Positions 1-14,700 are shown, counted from the stretch's first letter. The stretch: 64,000 bases of DNA from Macrostomum hystrix (GCA_950097015.1 CATNEN010000015.1:1967501-2031500), one strand, 5' to 3'. Numbers and translations: made by a program. Notes: generated by a model not told the origin, from the sequence alone.

Positions 1-292
1 GTGCCAGACTGAACAGACGAGAATTCACGGTAGAGTGACAGAGTGCCAGACTGAGCAGATGAGAATTCAAGGTAGAGTGACAGAGTGCCAGACTGAACAG
101 ACGAGAATTCAAGGTAGAGTGACAGAGTGCCAGACTGAACAGACGAGAATTCAAGGTAGAGTGACAGAGTGCCAGACTGAACAGACGAGAATTCAAGGTA
201 GAGTGACAGAGTGCCAGACTGAACAGACGAGAATTCAAGGTAGAGTGACAGAGTGCCAGACTGAACAGACGAGAATTCAAGGTAGAGTGACA
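1..292. repeat. 42-bp minisatellite, cut by window edge
   Basis: About seven near-identical 42-bp units, each containing GTGCCAGACTGAACAGACGA and the donor-like core AAGGTAGAGTGAC. The array runs off the left edge, so its true length is unknown. Because 42 is a multiple of three it gives a meaningless open frame. Confidence 0.95.
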
Positions 293-996
293 GACTGTTA
301 TTTGAGTGACAGACAAAGCTAAAAAGTGAGATTCGAAACTGCGCTGCTGCATGGTGAGATTATTGGACACTGACAATTTAATCAATACGGAACATGGGAT
401 TTGAAACACAGGCGGATGTCCCGAGCTGACTCAGGGACAGAAAGACAGCAGCAAAACACGGCTGATGAATGCCAGAAAACAAATGATGCTGGCAAGACTT
501 TGACGGCCAACGTGGCGGCCAGGAGGGCGGCGTCTGAATGAAAAACGAAATGCGGTCGCTGCTGCCACTGTCAGATGCGCTCAAATCTGGGAGCTGAGAT
601 TGGGATTAAAATCTCCACTCCCCATTCATCCCCAAAGCCGGAGATCGCAGCATCCAATGAGCGACTCCGCATCCGACAGCTTGAGAATGCCGAGTAGGTC
701 TATAAGGCTGCTCCGCAAAGGGAATCAGTTTATCCCTAATCAATAAGCTTGCCTGCCACCTGTCGATCGCAGCTGCTCAACCTCTTTCCCCCGCTCGAGT
801 CAGCCGTCAAATTACGAAAATTCAGCACTACCAGCACCCGGCCGCCCAGTTAGCAGGTTGGGCGCCATTCAGGTGGACACCGGCACAGGTATTTCTGCAC
901 GCACCGCCGCCGTCCTTTAACGAGCCTTCGCTAGCAGCCGAGTCTCCGCAGAGCACATATATCGCGCCGCGGTTCCGACACCTTCGACATCCAGCG
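293..996 (+). other. Upstream region of the CELF-like gene
   Basis: Single-copy sequence before the first recognised CELF exon. A TATAAG string lies at 701-706, but no promoter can be assigned from sequence alone. The frame of the first coding exon stays open for some distance upstream of the ATG at 997, and an AG dinucleotide sits 2 nt before that ATG (CATCCAGCGATGG). Exon 1 could therefore be trans-spliced or preceded by another exon. Confidence 0.4.
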
Positions 997-1180
997 ATGG
1001 TCAGCGGCGTCAACGGTCAGGAGGTCGCGGCCAAACCGGCCGAGCGGGATCGAATCAAGCTCTTTATCGGCCAGATCCCGCGCTCCATGGAGGAGGTCGA
1101 CCTGCGGCCGCTATTCGAAGAGTTCGGAGCCATCCTGGAGCTCACTGTGCTCAAGGACAAGTTCACCGGGGCGCACAAGG
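997..1180 (+). CDS. CELF: CELF exon 1 (start, first half of RRM1)
   Basis: Encodes 61 residues from the ATG at 997 plus one base. The RNP2 motif LFIGQI and the helix [19 protein letters not shown] identify RRM1. It ends at AAGG with donor GTGAGC at 1181, phase 1, inside the glycine codon of RNP1. A longer open frame past this donor, to 1230, reads into the intron and is not coding. Confidence 0.9.
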
Positions 1181-2730
1181 GTGAGCAGGACTGCTCATTT
1201 GAGCACTTGTCGCCTCTCAAAACAATTTGAGCACATGAGCCAGCATGATCCATGAGTGGTTTTCCATGGACTGAACACCTTCTAGCATTCTCAGCATCCT
1301 TTTCATGCTGGAGTAAGCTGTAAATGTATTAGGAAATAAAAAAAATTCTATTTTTTAAACAAAACGGAGCGCATTCGATTGGCACATGATGTACCCGACA
1401 CTGAGGTTTTAGCTCTGCCACTCTCTCCCTGCAAGTCAATGACGGGTGGCTTCCGCCGCAGCTGCTCCCTTCGCTGCCAGGAGTGGGAAAATAGCAGGGA
1501 GGGAATATTTCCCAGCCAGCCAAGTGAGTGGAAATCCTCAGCTGGGGTTGAGGGCTGCTGGCGGCTCCTCCGTCCACTACTTCCTGTCATCCTCTCTTCC
1601 TCTCGCTCCGTCCCGTGTCTCGCCAGAAGGGGTCCCTGTGATTTTTCTGGGGCTGAAGTAGCAGAGGAAAGACTCAATCTTATTGGGCATTATTGTAAAT
1701 CTAGGTTGGTGGTATGCAGGACTGGAAGGTCACGCCAGTTTAGTCCAGTGCTGACTTTGAGCACAGATTGAGCACATCGTGGGGAATGGGAGATTTCTGA
1801 CTGAATGACAGCGCAAAAGAAAGTTTCGCGTGCTTGGCGTAGCTTGAGGTAAAGGCATTGAAGGTGAGATTGAAGATAAAGACAGGTGAAGGTAATAGAT
1901 AAAGACAGATAAGATAGTAGATAAAGACAGATGAGACAGTAGATAAAGACTGGTGAGTTGTAGATAAAGAGATGTGAGACAGTAGATAAAAACAGGTGAG
2001 ACAGTAGATAAAGACAGATAAGACAGTAGATAAAGACAGTTGAGAGAGTAGATAAAGACAGTTGAGAGAGTAGATAAAGACAGATAAGACAGTAGATAAA
2101 GACAGGTGAGACAGTAGATAAAGACAGGTGAGACAGTAGATAAAGACAGGTGAGAGAGTAGATAAAGACAGGTGAGATAGTAGAAAGACAGATAAGACAG
2201 TAGATAAAGACAGATAAGACAGTAGATAAAGACAGATAAGACAGTAGATAAAGACAGGTGAGACAGTAGATAAAGACAGTTGAGACAGTAGATAAAGACA
2301 GATAAGACAGTAGATGAAGACAGGTGAGATAGTAGATAAAGACAGGTGAGATAGCAGATAAAGACAGGTGAGACAGTAGATGAAGACAGGTGAGACAGCA
2401 GATAAAGACAGGTGGAGGTGGTCGTGAGTGAAAGTTGAGACCATGGAGAATGAATTATGGCAGGCAACCTGTTGGGCACGGCAGGTAAAAATGCGCTGAG
2501 AAAACCGGATGGGTTCGTTAGTAACAAATGATGGCTTAAAGCAGAAGATGGAGCTAGAAGACAGATAAGACAGCTCGGGAAATTTTCAGAAAATTAAAAT
2601 TGATGCCATTCATTACCTGCCAAAGCTTTCTCCGCTTTGGAAGACGAAATATCTAGAAATTGGAGGCCAAAAAAGGAACCCTTCCCCTACTCTCTCGGGT
2701 GAAATGTAGGGGATTTCTTTTTCAGTCCGT

Positions 2731-2797
<67 letters not shown>

Positions 2798-5700
2798 GCG
2801 GCGGCCGATCTTGATGGGAGACGGAAGTCGTCCTATTTTTAGTAATTAATTTCGTCAGAAAATTTTCCAGACACCTGATGACTGCGTGATCAAGAAAATA
2901 AATTGACGAGACAAAAAACACGCGTTTCGCGGCTGATTGGCTTTCAAAAGATAAGGCGGCGCTTCCAGCAGAAGCCCTTGAAGGCGGAAATTTTGTTTCA
3001 AAGCCTGCCCCACTGCGGCGAACAAGTAGGATTTAATTCCCTTTGAAATTCGGGCCCGTGTCGTGCCGAGTGTTGTTGAAACCGCTGCCTCTTTGACACC
3101 TGATAGCTGGGGCGTCAAATCTCTGAGTACCTGATATTCTCTGTGCTCATCAATGGCTCACAGCACACGAACCAGCCCTTCCTTCAGCCGACCAAAACAC
3201 TAATTCACTTTCCTCTGCCATCGGTGTCCTGCTTCGGTTTCATGCTCACTCTACCGCGACTTCATCTCACTCTACCGCGACTTCATCTCACTCTACCGCG
3301 ACTTCATCTCACTCTACCGCGACTTCATCTCACTCTACCGCGACTCCATCTCACTCTACCGCGACTCCATCTCACTCTACCGCGACTTCCTCTCACTCTA
3401 CCGCGACTTCATCTCACTCTACCGCGACTTCATCTCACTCTACCGCGACTTCATCTCACTCTACCGCGACTTCATCTCACTCTACCGCGACTTCATCTCA
3501 CTCTACCGCGACTTCATCTCACTCTACCGCGACTTCATCTCACTCTACCGCGACTTCATCTCACTCTACCGCGACTTCATCTCACTCTACCGCGACTTCA
3601 TCTCACTCTACCGCGACTTCATCTCACTCTACCGCGACTTCATCTCACTCTACCGCGACTCCATCTCACCCTACCATCTCTCCTCTCAGCCTGCCATCTC
3701 TCCCTCTCAAGCTACCATCTCTCCCTCTCAAGCTACCATCTCTCCCTCTCAAGCTACCATCTCTCCCTCTCAAGCTACCATCTCTCCCTCTCAAGCTACC
3801 ATCTCTCCCTCTCAAGCTACCATCTCTCCCTCTCAAGCTACCATCTCTCCTTCTCAGCCTACCATCTCTCCCTCTCAAGCTACCATCTCTCCCTCTCAGC
3901 CTACCATCTCTCCCTCTCAAGCTACCATCTCTCCCTCTCAAGCTACCATCTCTCCCTCTCAAGCTACCATCTCTCCTTCTCAGCCTACCATCTCTCCCTC
4001 TCAAGCTACCATCTCTCCCTCTCAAGCTACCATCTCTCCCTCTCAAGCTACCATCTCTCCCTCTCAAGCTACCATCTCTCCCTCTCAGCCTACCACCCCA
4101 GTCCTGTCAGTCATGTGGTCAGCATGCTACTACCTATCCATGCCAAAGTGTCTCAGTCGGCCTGTCTCGCACAGATACTCCAGCCGGCTATGAGTCGCAG
4201 CCGGTCCTGCGCCAGACAGTCGGTCGCGTCGCGTCATTTCTCGATGCGAACCCCCGCTGGGAGGGCGGGGAAATTCATTTCCTGCCCCTAGGAGCCGGCA
4301 TCATAGGGATTTCCTACCGCCGTTGCCGCTGCTGTTGCTTGAATCCGGGAGCGGCGCGATGGGACTAAATCCCTGGTCCCCGCCCGCCCGAATCAAGTCG
4401 CCTGCCGGCTTGGGAGATTAACGCGGCCCGCCCCGACCCTCGAGCAGGAAGCTGTGTCAGGGAGCTCTGCATCTTCCTTCCCGTTTTTATCCTCTAGCGC
4501 AGACAAGGCCCAGTGATTTCTCCACCCCTTTGCTGTTCGCATCCCTGATCCCACTGCCAGGAACAGTCAAGGTATACATTTTAATTAATATTCAATTACG
4601 TAGGCTGGTCGCATCCTTCACCTCTGCTCAACCGCCTCGAGGGAGAGGCTTCAGCCACCCCAGCCCCTTCGATCCCTTTCAGTTTCATTTCAAAATCCTC
4701 ATTGTCTGACTGCTAAAATCATATTTTTCTCCTATACCCGCTCTCTGTCTCTCCTGCTCTCTTTGAGCTGAGCAGCAGAGAGAGGTGGGGCAGATTTGAG
4801 GGTGAGACAGAATGATGAAGATGAGATTATTTCATTGCTGCTTCGCATCAGCGCGCCAAAAATCTGCTCAGAAATGCTTCACAGAACTCTTTTGCACCGA
4901 ATCCCAAAACAAAAGACTCTTGTTAAAAAGAACTGAATTGGCAATACATTTTTTATGGGATAAGTGGGCCTGCACCGCTGGAAGGATTAAAGAGCAAAAA
5001 TATTCAAAACAATTAAAACCACTGCAGTTAATGATCCACAGGTATTCCCATAATACCGGGTAACTGGTTCACAGGTATTCCCATAACACCAGGTAACTGA
5101 TCCACAGGTATTCCCATAACACCAGGTAACTGATCCATATAATGTAATGAATCCATATAATTGGATGCATTACTGGTACACAGGTAAGGGTGGAAGGTAA
5201 ACAAACCTTCTCCTCAATTCCATCAAGTGAAGCCCTTGGTCTCCGAGAAGCAGCAATCGCCAAAAAATCAGCTTTTCTTTTTCTCGACCCCTGCGTCTAA
5301 ATCGTCAGAATGAGGATATTTTTTCTATCTAATGGAAGGCACAGCTCATCGCAAAGCCAACTGGACACGGAAAGCAGGTGAGGATGGCGGGCCTGGCTAG
5401 GGAATACTTTGGTCACGGTGAGATCAGTTCCGCAGATTCTGCGAGTTGTGTTTCTCCAGCGGACTCAATTGATATTCCGCTAGCCAGCAATGTCAGTGCG
5501 TGCGGCTCGTGTTGCCGATTAAATTTGGCCACTTTTTACAATAACCGCACAGTCTGTCAGGGCAGGTGAGAAAATTCCGCTCGGCTGAGGAATAGCAGGC
5601 CTGATCTGGACTTGACTGAGCTGGAGTCGTCCCAGCTGTTTGAGCAGTGCTCAAAGCCGACCAGCATACTCGCAGATAGGAAGAAGCTTCTCAAACCCCA

Positions 5701-8700
5701 TCGGCTTGTCTCTGACTAAGAAATGCATTAGCGGCCCTAAACTGCCCCGATGCCAATAATTCTTCAGCAGCTCTCAGGCTGCCAAATATTTGCCCAGGCA
5801 GACCTGGGAGACATCTACGCTGCTTGAGTCCATCCGAGCCCCCATGGCGGCTGAGGCTTCCCTCACTGCAGCCTCCGTCCGTCCGTCCGTCTGTCTGTCC
5901 GTCTGGCTGACTGGCTGACTTTGAGTTGAAAAAAAATTTTCTCTACCGCCCGTCGATGCCAGCAGCGGAAATGCCACCTGACGCAGGTATCTTCTAAGAG
6001 CAGAATTGTGAGCAGAACGGAGTGTGCCAAAGAGGTCGCTTCCATTTCGACTGTCATTTCAGACCTCACTCAGCCTGATAAGGAATAGAAAGAAGGAAAA
6101 ATATGAAAAAAAGCGGAACTGAAAGGTCCTGAAAGCAGTTGAATGAAATAATTTTATTTTTGCGCATTGTGGTCTTCGCTAGCTGACACCTTCGCAAATA
6201 ACTAACAAAATTATTTCATCAGAAAATTTCACAGCCCCTCTGCTCCGATTCATACCTGCCCTGTGCCTCAAAGTCACGGATACTGCGACAAGCAATTTGT
6301 TTTAATGAATCTCTGCTTTAATTTGTAATTAAATTTTTACCTCGAGGGGGAGCGGATTGTGATTTGAGCAGGGAAAGTGATTTTTATCCTGGGTGCAATC
6401 AAGGAAATTAAAATAAAAATCTGCTTTCCTTTCAATTCCATTATTTCTCAAGAACATAATTGAAATTTGATGGTCAGAGTTAAGGAAGATGAGGTGTAGC
6501 TTGAGGGTAGACTCAGGGGTAAAGATATCGACATACAAAGAGAAAATCACGAGAAACTCACAAACAAAAAGCAATCAGCTTGAAAATAGAAAAGATATTT
6601 TAGGGGGTAGAATGAAGGTTTCAGGGGGAGAATGAAGGTTTCCGGGGGGAGAATGAAGGTTTCCGGGGAGAATGAAGGTTTCCGGGGGGAGAATGAAGGT
6701 TTCCGGGGAGAGAATGAAGGTTTCCGGGGGGGAGAATGAAGGTTTCCGGGGGGAGAATAAAGGTTTCCGGGGGGAGAATAAAGGTTTCCGGGGAGAGAAT
6801 AAATGTTTCCGGGGGAGAATAAAGGTTTCCGGGGAGAGAATAAAGGTTTCCGGGGGGAGAATGAAGGTTTCCGGGGGAGAATAAAGGTTTCCGGGGGAGA
6901 ATGAAGGTTTCCGGGGGGAGAATAAAGGTTTCCGGGGGGAGAATAAAGGTTTCCGGGGGGAGAATAAAGGTTTCCGGGGAGAGAATAAATGTTTCCGGGG
7001 GAGAATAAAGGTTTCCGGGGAGAGAATAAAGGTTTCCGGGGGGAGAATGAAGGTTTCCGGGGGAGAATAAAGGTTTCCGGGGGAGAATGAAGGTTTCCGG
7101 GGGGAGAATAAAGGTTTCCGGGGGGAGAATAAAGGTTTCCGGGGAGAGAATAAATGTTTCCGGGGGGAGAATAAAGGTTTCCGGGGAGAGAATAAAGGTT
7201 TCCGGGGGGGAGAATGAAGGTTTCCGGGGGAGAATAAAGGTTTCCGGGGGGGAATAAAAGTTTTCAGTGGGAGAATGAATATTTTCAGGGTTGAATCAAG
7301 GAAGGGTGGGTTGAGAGTTTATATTTCAGGGGAATAAAGTCGGAGTTAAGAGAATAAAGCCAATGCGGAGGTCAAAGAGGCTGAAAGTGAAAATTATCTC
7401 TGAAAAAAGCAATGGCGATGATGTGCCCCCTTGCCGAAGGTGCAGCACAGTTTATAGTATAATATTAATGCAAAAAATGAATAGGCCTATTTATATAAAA
7501 TTATTTATAAAAGTAACAAGTGAGGGGCATCAAAAGGCTGCGTGATAATTAAATAAGCAATGGCAAGGGCAGCAGCAGCAGCAGCCGTTTGGACTTATTG
7601 GGGATCAGAGGGTATACCTTCTGATCCCCAATTACTCATCCTCATTTCCTGCCAGCAGCAGGGGTGGGCCGCCTTTGATATGGAAAGATCCCATGAAATA
7701 GGGATCGGGGGAGTCGGCCGATCTTTCTCCTTGGCCTAGAAAATATCCCGACTAGTCAACAAGGCAAGAAGCCGCCCACGCGATAAAATGAAATCATTTG
7801 GAGCGAGGAGAATTTCAACTAAAATCTGTACAAGAGAATGAGGATAAGCAGAAGCAGAGAGATTGGAGACAACTTTAGGGAAAGGTGCAAGGAGACTAGT
7901 AAAAGTAAGGTAGAAGAGAAGATATACGTGGGCAGGTGGATGGGTAGATTCAAGAGAAGGTAGAAGGTGGAGGCAGATAAAAGGCGAGATAGAATGGGGA
8001 GATAGAATGGGGAGATAGAATTGGGAGATAGAATGGGGAGATAGAATGGGGAGATAGAAGGGGGAGATAGAATTGGGAGATAGAATGGGGAGATAGAAGG
8101 GGGAGATAGAATTGGGAGATAGAATGGGGAGATAGAAGGGGGAGATAGAACGGGGAGATAGAGGGGGGAGATAGAGGGGGGAGATAGAAGGGGAGATAGA
8201 AGGGGAGATAGAAGGAGAGATGGAAGGGGAATGGACGGGGGTAGCTAGAGTGGAGTCAGGCAGGTCACAGCGCCTGCAGGAAGCCAGTCGTGAGGAAGAG
8301 TAAAAGCAGCGAAGGCAGAGCGGGCCAGAACAAAGGGAAGCGCACTCAGGAAGGAGAGATTGAAGAGCAGATTGGGGCAGGCAGCTGAAACGGCGGCGCA
8401 GATCAGGGCCAAAAGATGGCAGAAGGGAAAGCTGGAATGCTTTTTTAAGCAGCGTCAGCAGAGCCAGGTTGCTCAAATTTCCAGCATTTCGAAGCTGGCA
8501 GAGGCAGATGGTAGGCAGACAAAAGCAGTCTGGGACACTGCTGCTGCCAACCACTTCGTCTTTGTCTCTGGTCCCGTCTGATATTTTTTTATTCTCCCGT
8601 AGCATTCAGCAGGCCCAAAAACAATGAGCCCGAGAGCTAGTTTCTGTCCCTGTTAAATGTAGCTGGGAACAATGAGACTGCCGGGTTCACAAGCTGGTTT

Positions 8701-11700
8701 GAGAGCTCAACCACTGCTCACCGGCTTGTTATTATTTAGGAGCGGATTGGGCGGAAGAATTCCTGCGGGATTTGAGCACAGGCCAGCAAAACCTGTGTTC
8801 TGCTTTTTGTTTCTTTTAGAAATAACCTGTTAGACTCCGTGCTATGATAGATTATCTGAGACTCCGTGGCAGATTCTGTGTGGCATCCTGTTAGATTCTG
8901 TGTGGCAGCCTGTTAGATTCTGTGTGGCATCCTGTTAGATTCTGTGTGGCATCCTGTTAGATTCTGTGTGGCATCCTGTTAGATTCTGTGTGGCATCCTG
9001 TTAGATTCTGTGTGGCATCCTGTTAGATTCTGTGTGGCATCCTGTTAGATTCTGTGTGGCATCCTGTTAGATTCTGTGTGGCAACCTGTTAGATTCTGTG
9101 TGTGGCATCCTGTTAGATTCTGTGTGGCAACCTGTTAGATTCTGTGTGGCATCCTGTTAGATTCTGTGTGGCAACCTGTTAGATTCTGTGTGGCATCCTG
9201 TTAGATTCTGTGTGGCATCCTGTTAGATTCTGTGTGGCATCCTGTTATTACCAGTTATGAATCCATGCCAATATCAAATGACTCATTCTATGACACCTGT
9301 CACCTGAATTTCATTTCAGGTTGCGCATTTCTCACCTACCTGCAGCGAGACTCAGCCATCAGGTGCCAGGGAGGCCTGCACGAGAAAAGGACTCTGCCTG
9401 GAGTGAGTTTGAGATCTCAGATGAGATTATAAGAGTTGATAAATTGATAAATTGAAAATCATGAGAGACGGTGAGAATTACATGAGAAAATAATGAGACA
9501 GATGAGAAAATGACAAGAACATAATGTGGGATGTAAGAGAAAATCATAGAAAACAAATAATAATTAAAAATCAGACAAATGATTTAGTACTCAACAAATC
9601 CTACTGCAAGTAGAGAAGTGAGTAAGTAGAGCTAAAATTCTATGAGGGAGGGAGATGACAGTAGCGAATAGGCGAACAATCAGTGCGGAAGAACAAGTTG
9701 GGCACATGTCGGACGACCAGCTTTGGACTGCCCCGTGGGACTGGGGGATGATGAGGCGAATGAAGCCAGCCGGCTGTTGTAAGCGAGAAGCTGAGCAGAC
9801 AGAAATGAAATTACCGGCCGAACAAGAGCGAAACCCGCATTCGGTGTCAAAATGCGATTACTTGCCTTTCTCAGGGAAATCTGAGCTTTCTCAGGGGACC
9901 GCGAGCAAAGCCGACTTCCTCTGGGGAGCCTGTTCATAATTGAAGGGCCTAATAAGGAAATGCCTGGAAATCCCAGATCCTACAGTGTGTTTCTACCCAA
10001 ATCCCAGATCCTACAGTGTGTTTCTACCCAAATCCAAAATCCTTCAGTGTGTTTCTACCCAAATCCCAAATCCTTCAGTGTGTTTCTACCCAAATCCCAA
10101 ATCCTTCAGTGTGTTTCTACCCAAATCCCAGATCCTTCTGTGTGTTTCTACCCAAATCCCAGATCCTTCTGTGTGCTTCTACCCAAATCCCAGATCCTTC
10201 TGTGTGTTTCTACCCACATCCCAGATCCTACAGTGTGTTTCTACCCACATCCCAGATCCTACAGTGTGTTTCTACCCAAATCCCAGATCCTTCAGTGTGT
10301 TTCTACCCAAATCCCAGATCCTTCTGTGTGTTTCTACCCAAATCCCAGATCCTTCAGTGTGTTTCTACCCAAATCCCAGATCCTTCTGTGTGCTTCTACC
10401 CAAATCCCAGATCCTTCTGTGTGTTTCTACCCACATCCCAGATCCTACAGTGTGTTTCTACCCACATCCCAGATCCTACAGTGTGTTTCTACCCAAATCC
10501 CAGATCCTACAGTGTGTTTCTACCCAAATCCCAGATCCTTCAGTGTGTTTCTACCCACATCCCAGATCCTACAGTGTGTTTCTACCCAAATCCCATATCC
10601 TCGTATAGATTCTACCCACATCCCAGATCCTACAGTGTGTTTCTACCCAAATCCCAGATCCTTCAGTGTGTTTCTACCCAAATCCCAGATCCTTCTGTGT
10701 GTTTCTACCCACATCCCAGATCCTACAGTGTGTTTCTACCCACATCCCAGATCCTACAGTGTGTTTCTACCCAAATCCCAGATCCTTCAGTGTGTTTCTA
10801 CCCAAATCCCAGATCCTTCTGTGTGTTTCTACCCAAATCCCAGATCCTTCAGTGTGTTTCTACCCAAATCCCAGATCCTTCTGTGTGCTTCTACCCAAAT
10901 CCCAGATCCTTCTGTGTGTTTCTACCCACATCCCAGATCCTACAGTGTGTTTCTACCCACATCCCAGATCCTACAGTGTGTTTCTACCCAAATCCCAGAT
11001 CCTACAGTGTGTTTCTACCCAAATCCCAGATCCTTCAGTGTGTTTCTACCCACATCCCAGATCCTACAGTGTGTTTCTACCCAAATCCCATATCCTCGTA
11101 TAGATTCTACCCACATCCCAGATCCTACAGTGTGTTTCTACCCAAATCCCAGATCCTTCTGTGTGCTTCTACCCAAATCCCAGATCCTTCTGTGTGTTTC
11201 TACCCACATCCCAGATCCTACAGTGTGTTTCTACCCACATCCCAGATCCTACAGTGTGTTTCTACCCAAATCCCAGATCCTTCAGTGTGTTTCTACCCAA
11301 ATCCCAGATCCTTCTGTGTGTTTCTACCCAAATCCCAGATCCTTCAGTGTGTTTCTACCCAAATCCCAGATCCTTCTGTGTGCTTCTACCCAAATCCCAG
11401 ATCCTTCTGTGTGTTTCTACCCACATCCCAGATCCTACAGTGTGTTTCTACCCACATCCCAGATCCTACAGTGTGTTTCTACCCAAATCCCAGATCCTAC
11501 AGTGTGTTTCTACCCAAATCCCAGATCCTTCAGTGTGTTTCTACCCACATCCCAGATCCTACAGTGTGTTTCTACCCAAATCCCATATCCTCGTATAGAT
11601 TCTACCCACATCCCAGATCCTACAGTGTGTTTCTACCCAAATCCCAGATCCTTCAGTGTGTTTCTACCCACATCCCAGATCCTACAGTGTGTTTCTACCC

Positions 11701-14700
11701 AAATCCCATATCCTCGTATAGATTCTACCCACATCCCAGATCCTACAGTGTGTTTCTACCCAAATCCCAGATCCTTCTGTGTGCTTCTACCCAAATCCCA
11801 GATCCTTCTGTGTGTTTCTACCCACATCCCAGATCCTACAGTGTGTTTCTACCCAAATCCCAGATCCTTCTGTGTGTTTCTACCCACATCCCAGATCCTA
11901 CAGTGTGTTTCTACCCACATCCCAGATCCTACAGTGTGTTTCTACCCAAATCCCAGATCCTTCAGTGTGTTTCTACCCAAATCCCAGATCCTTCTGTGTG
12001 TTTCTACCCAAATCCCAGATCCTTCAGTGTGTTTCTACCCAAATCCCAGATCCTTCTGTGTGCTTCTACCCAAATCCCAGATCCTTCTGTGTGTTTCTAC
12101 CCACATCCCAGATCCTACAGTGTGTTTCTACCCACATCCCAGATCCTACAGTGTGTTTCTACCCAAATCCCAGATCCTACAGTGTGTTTCTACCCAAATC
12201 CCAGATCCTTCAGTGTGTTTCTACCCACATCCCAGATCCTACAGTGTGTTTCTACCCAAATCCCATATCCTCGTATAGATTCTACCCACATCCCAGATCC
12301 TACAGTGTGTTTCTACCCAAATCCCAGATCCTCGTATAGATTCTACCCACATCCCAGATCCTACAGTGTGTTTCTACCCAAATCCCATATCCTCGTATAG
12401 ATTCTACCCACATCCCAGATCCTACAGTGTGTTTCTACCCAAATCCCATATCCTCGTATAGATTCTACCCACATCCCAGATCCTACAGTGTGTTTCTACC
12501 CAAATCCCATATCCTCGTATAGATTCTACCCACATCCCAGATCCTATACAGTGTGTTTCTACCCAAATCCCAGATTGGGGTCTACGAAAGCTGCAGATTA
12601 GACGCAGCATTCCGCCTATTTTAGCTCGCAGCTGCTAGCGGCTGTTGCCGAGCTGCTCCGCAATGTTCCGCTCACTTTGTTGAGGCCCACCTTCAGTCCG
12701 CGATAAGGCGGGTCCCCCAAGGCTCCATTTAGATAAGACTGCCCACACACAAGCAGGCTGGGGGGATAAGGGAATTGTATTCCAAAGATTATCCTTGGCG
12801 ACAGGGAGTAGGGAAGGCGTGGGACATTGTGTGAGTGCCGCGGATCGTGGCTCCGCTTGTAGACTCAGGTGTTGCTGTTGGTTCTGCTTTTGCTTGCAGG
12901 TAGGGGGGAGGTAAGTTGGTGAGGCTGGGAAGATAAGCCGCTGCTGAGTCATCCCCGCACCCAGCCAGCAGTAATGTGCCCAGTCCGACTCCCCAGCCGC
13001 GGTGCTGAAGGTGGTTTTTTATTCTCGGTCTGCGGAGAAACTCAGCAAATAGCCCGACTCCGGGACTGAGCAGGCGCCAAACTGCTGGCTCAATACTTCT
13101 TCTTCCCCTTCCCCAAATCCCCTCTTTACCTTTTCATCTATCATTCCTGTTCTGATGCTTATCAGGCATTTCCTCAGGCTGTTTGCTCTACCCAACTCAG
13201 GCCCGGGGGATTTGGCGAACTGGGAGAATTCTTCTCCGGAACGGTGGGGATCGGAAGAAGCCTGGTTGAACAATGAGACTACTCAGTGGGGCCATTTTAA
13301 TAACGGGTGAGCACAATTTTCTGCCGAAGCTGTGTAAAATGAAATGCAGCAGAATAGAAAATAGATCGCGAGCATCCTAAGGAATCAGGATTGACACCTG
13401 GATAAGGAATCAGGATAGACAAGTGGATAAGGAATCAGGATAGACACCTGGATAAGGAATCAGGATTGACACCTGAATAAGGAATCAGGATTGACACCTG
13501 GATAAGCAATCATGATAGACACCTGGATAAGGAATCAATATTGACACCTGAATAAGGAATCATGATAGAGACCTGGATAAGGAATCATGATAGAGACCTG
13601 GATAAGGAATCAGGATAGAGACCTGGATAAGGAATCAGGATAGAGACCTGGATAAGGAATCAGGATAGAGACCTGGATAAGGAATCAGGATAGAGACCTG
13701 GATAAGGAATCAGGAAAGACACCTGGATAATGAATCAGGATAGAGACCTGGATAAGGAATCAGGATAGAGATCTGGATAAGGAATCAGGAAAGACACCTG
13801 GATAAGGAATCATGATAGAGATCTGGATAAGGAATCAGGAAAGACACCTGGATAAGGAATCAGGATAGACAACTGGATAAGGAATCAGGATTGACACATG
13901 GATAAGGAATCAGGATTGACACCTGGATAAGGAATCAGGATAGACACCTGGAAAAGGAATCATGATAGAGACCTGGATAAGGAATCAGGATAGAGATCTG
14001 GATAAGGAATCAGGATAGACACCTGGAAAAGGAATCAGGATAGACACCTGGATAAGGAATCAGGATAGACACCTGGATAAGGAATCAGGATTGACACATG
14101 GATAAGGAATCAGGATTGACACCTGGATAAGGAATCAGGATTGACACCTGGATAAGGAATCAGGATAGACACCTGGATAAGGAATCAGGATAGACACCTG
14201 GAAAAGGAATCAGGATAGACACCTGGATAAGGGATGAGGATTAAAGGAAGGAGAGCTGAAAGAAGACGTGACAATGAAATCCTGTATCCAGGCAGAACTA
14301 AAGGCAATGAATAGCATCTGAGGTTTTGCACATTGCTACAAAATCGCGTTGCCCTGAGAGACTTCCTGGGAACGATTCACAATGAGAAATTGGAAGTGCC
14401 GCCCGCTGCAGCTGTTGCTGAGTGGGTATTGTGGGACTAGAGAGTGAGTGAGTGCTGAGTATCAGAAGGAAAAAAATGATATTGTGAAGCAGTAGGCCGG
14501 TCTGTATCGCGAGAAGGCGGTATAACTGCAGCTCCCGCGGAAGGCGTGGCGAGAAACCAAAAAGTAAAAGAGAGAAAAAAACTCAGAGTTAAAGAGAGAG
14601 AGAGAAAAGGATGAGGAAGGCGGACTCAGAACCTTCTCACTCTTTGAGCCGACATGCTCCTCCGTGCAGAGCTCAGTGGGTCTCATCCAGCCTCTCAGTC

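Noticed and set aside
9960-12400. Open frames of 772 and 794 codons
   Set aside because: They are translations of the 31-bp array in more than one frame; no non-repeat domain and no splice or start context.
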